Positions 62,604-64,000 of a DNA stretch of 64,000 nucleotides are shown piece after piece. The notes beneath the pieces are model-generated. The model was given only the letters and a program-made list of their open reading frames with translations. It made no database searches and had not been told where the DNA came from. The DNA lies in contig DAOUGQ010000007.1 in assembly GCA_034429195.1 (NCBI GenBank), positions 1 to 64,000 of the forward strand, read 5' to 3'. The stretch's first letter is position 1, and the number at the start of each line of letters is the position of its first letter. The position numbers and the translations under genes were made by a program. This stretch comes from UBA4782 sp034429195. GTDB lineage: Bacteria > Chloroflexota > Anaerolineae > Anaerolineales > Anaerolineaceae.

Positions 62604-64000
62604 TTATTCCTGCGTTAATAGCGAAAGGTGGTGAACAAAATGCTTTTCCAAATTCTCAGCATACTTATCTTGATTTATGTACAGAAGTTTCAGTAACCTG
62701 TCACGGAAAAGCATTCCTCCATCTGGCTTGATCGCTTTTAGAACTGAACCAAAGGTGACATGCATAATTTCACGCGCATCAAATTGATCCAATAATGCTT
62801 TCCCACCTTTAACCTCTTCAGGCAATGGAGCACGCATCAATTGGGCAGACACATGATAACTGATTTTGTCTGCTTCGTAGTGCTCACGGGCAAATGAATA
62901 AATTTCACGGAAAAGATTCGCATCGATATCCGCAATAGTTCGTAGAGCTTCCAAATAGCTGGTACCCGCAGTTTTCAAGTGCACAAGTCCATGCGTCTGG
63001 CGTATGGCAGCAGGATAGATGCTGAATTTATCTGATCCAGAATGCAGACTCAATTTATACTGACCAAAGCAGCGTGCAATGGCTGCATGACCCGCAATAT
63101 CCTCCTCAAAGGTTGCAATATCGCCAATATAATCCACACCCTTTTCAAAAGTGCCAACATATCGTGGTGCCAGGCTCACCCAACGTACTCCCAGACGTTT
63201 CAATTCGCTTGCAATATACACATGTTCAGCGTGACTGGTAGGTTGTGCGGTCTCATCCACTGATACTTCCAATTCAAAGGGTTTTTCTCCTGCTTTATCT
63301 ACCAGGTGGCGATACATGGCTGCCACATGCCATACCGCCCGACCATATTTGGCCATAGCCTTTAATAGGATCCTTTCTTCAAAGGTCACTTTTACATGTT
63401 CCAATTGGAAGGCTTTCTTCAATAATCCATTGGCTTTTAGTTGCATTTCAACGGGTAACATGTTTACCATCTCGCGTAACTCGCTCAAACTGGCAGTCTC
63501 AGCCCGATTATCAACATAGTCTCCAGGGTCAATGGTGAAAAAGGTGTACCCGGCTTCCAGGCATACATCGATATCTTCGGTGGTTTTCAAGTGGTCAGCA
63601 TCTGCACCAAAACCTCCCTGCCAGTTCTCCTGGAAAACACCCCAGGTGGCATCATCCATTACCTGTTGAGGGCTGCGACCACTACGCACCATTTCACGAA
63701 TGGATTGTTGAGCAAAAATTGGATCAAGAGCATTATCTACTTTGCGAATTGCCCTTACATGTCCGGGTGTTGCCAATCCCAGCCTATCGCCCATCCCTGC
63801 AGAAGTATGCGACCCTATAAGTCTGGGCTGCAGCCAGGGAAGCTGTGCGCGTAGAATGGCAATATTGTGAGCACTCCGGTGACCATAAACCAGTTTCTTC
63901 TTTCCTATAGAGGTGCGTTCACCTTCAAACGGGGTCAGGCGATCATCATTCTCATCAGCCAGTACAGCCAGGTAAAAATCGGAATTTTCTTTTAAAGCAG
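62604..64000 (-). CDS. uxaE: Tagaturonate/fructuronate epimerase UxaE (N-terminus beyond window)
   Basis: The minus frame is open from 62604 to the right edge, 465 codons, with no start inside. After SIGKKKLVYGHRSAHNIAILR it has HTSAGMGDRLGLATPGHVRA, TWGVFQENWQGGFGADADHLK, YTFFTIDPGDYVDN, SLHSGSDKFSIYPAAIRQTHG and FREIYSFAREHYEADK. The GxGDRLGLATPGH and SLHSGSDKFSIYP strings fit the UxaE family, known from Thermotoga, which interconverts D-tagaturonate and D-fructuronate. About 20-40 residues are missing at the N-terminus. It is the most upstream visible gene of the sugar-acid operon. Confidence 0.83.
   Translation of the reverse strand, partial: ALKENSDFYLAVLADENDDRLTPFEGERTSIGKKKLVYGHRSAHNIAILRAQLPWLQPRLIGSHTSAGMGDRLGLATPGHVRAIRKVDNALDPIFAQQSIREMVRSGRSPQQVMDDATWGVFQENWQGGFGADADHLKTTEDIDVCLEAGYTFFTIDPGDYVDNRAETASLSELREMVNMLPVEMQLKANGLLKKAFQLEHVKVTFEERILLKAMAKYGRAVWHVAAMYRHLVDKAGEKPFELEVSVDETAQPTSHAEHVYIASELKRLGVRWVSLAPRYVGTFEKGVDYIGDIATFEEDIAGHAAIARCFGQYKLSLHSGSDKFSIYPAAIRQTHGLVHLKTAGTSYLEALRTIADIDANLFREIYSFAREHYEADKISYHVSAQLMRAPLPEEVKGGKALLDQFDAREIMHVTFGSVLKAIKPDGGMLFRDRLLKLLYINQDKYAENLEKHFVHHLSLLTQE

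Noticed and set aside
1..64000. CRISPR arrays, tRNA or rRNA genes, insertion sequences, phage genes
   Set aside because: None found by eye: no short regular direct repeats with spacers, no transposase or integrase motifs, and no cloverleaf or conserved rRNA stretches.

Overview
The window reads as part of the chromosome of an anaerobic bacterium. My best guess is Chloroflexota, class Anaerolineae. This rests on the gene families together (a giant secreted beta-repeat protein, CSLREA-like beta-helix remains, Etf-linked oxidation, a Thermotoga-like inositol/uronate route) and on moderate GC; no database search was possible. About 50 genes are supported, mostly in tight operons. I saw no rRNA, tRNA, insertion sequence or CRISPR array.

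Layout. (1) 1-7112: the first ~2,370 codons of a giant secreted protein on the minus strand, with at least eight ~158-residue repeats. (2) 7113-7693: an intergenic stretch holding its promoter and a candidate structured RNA. (3) 7694-11708: an ion-transport operon (PII-like protein, Na+/Ca2+ exchanger, SDR, CBS pair, ArsB/NhaD-type permease). (4) 11804-16084: a TPR lipid- or membrane-exported protein, followed by two broken genes. (5) 16094-25863: a divergent gene pair of operons around a CarH-type B12 photoreceptor repressor. Four tandem 11-bp repeats cover the -35 boxes of both promoters. The right operon ends in photolyase. The left one contains a peroxiredoxin whose first CxxC cysteine is an in-frame TGA, a probable selenocysteine. 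(6) 25884-28877: a nickel/cobalt ECF transporter and a divergent Fur-family regulator sharing an operator. (7) 28878-34333: a ribose-type ABC transporter operon with a long structured leader, preceded by a perfect LacI-type palindrome. (8) 34432-46333: a minus-strand catabolic region with a PotABCD-type ABC transporter, sugar kinase, VOC-NADAR fusion, two creatininase-family enzymes, a pterin-dependent methyltransferase homologue, an XRE-cupin regulator, 8-oxoguanine deaminase and an enamidase-like hydrolase. (9) 46563-48539: a DinB-like protein and a double HAD protein. (10) 48590-64000: a long minus-strand catabolic block.

The last block fits the Thermotoga type of myo-inositol catabolism: IolG, IolM, IolN and IolO give D-tagaturonate, and UxaE and UxuB carry it on to D-mannonate. 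A LarA-family epimerase and 6-phosphogluconate dehydrogenase sit beside a sugar kinase, which suggests a possible mannonate-to-gluconate branch into the pentose phosphate pathway. The same palindromic operator core occurs before the ABC transporter (29012-29031) and before the inositol genes (57897-57920), so the transporter probably imports inositol. A lactate-dehydrogenase-like FAD enzyme with EtfB and a ferredoxin-domain EtfA ends the operon and resembles the electron-bifurcating LctBCD complex.
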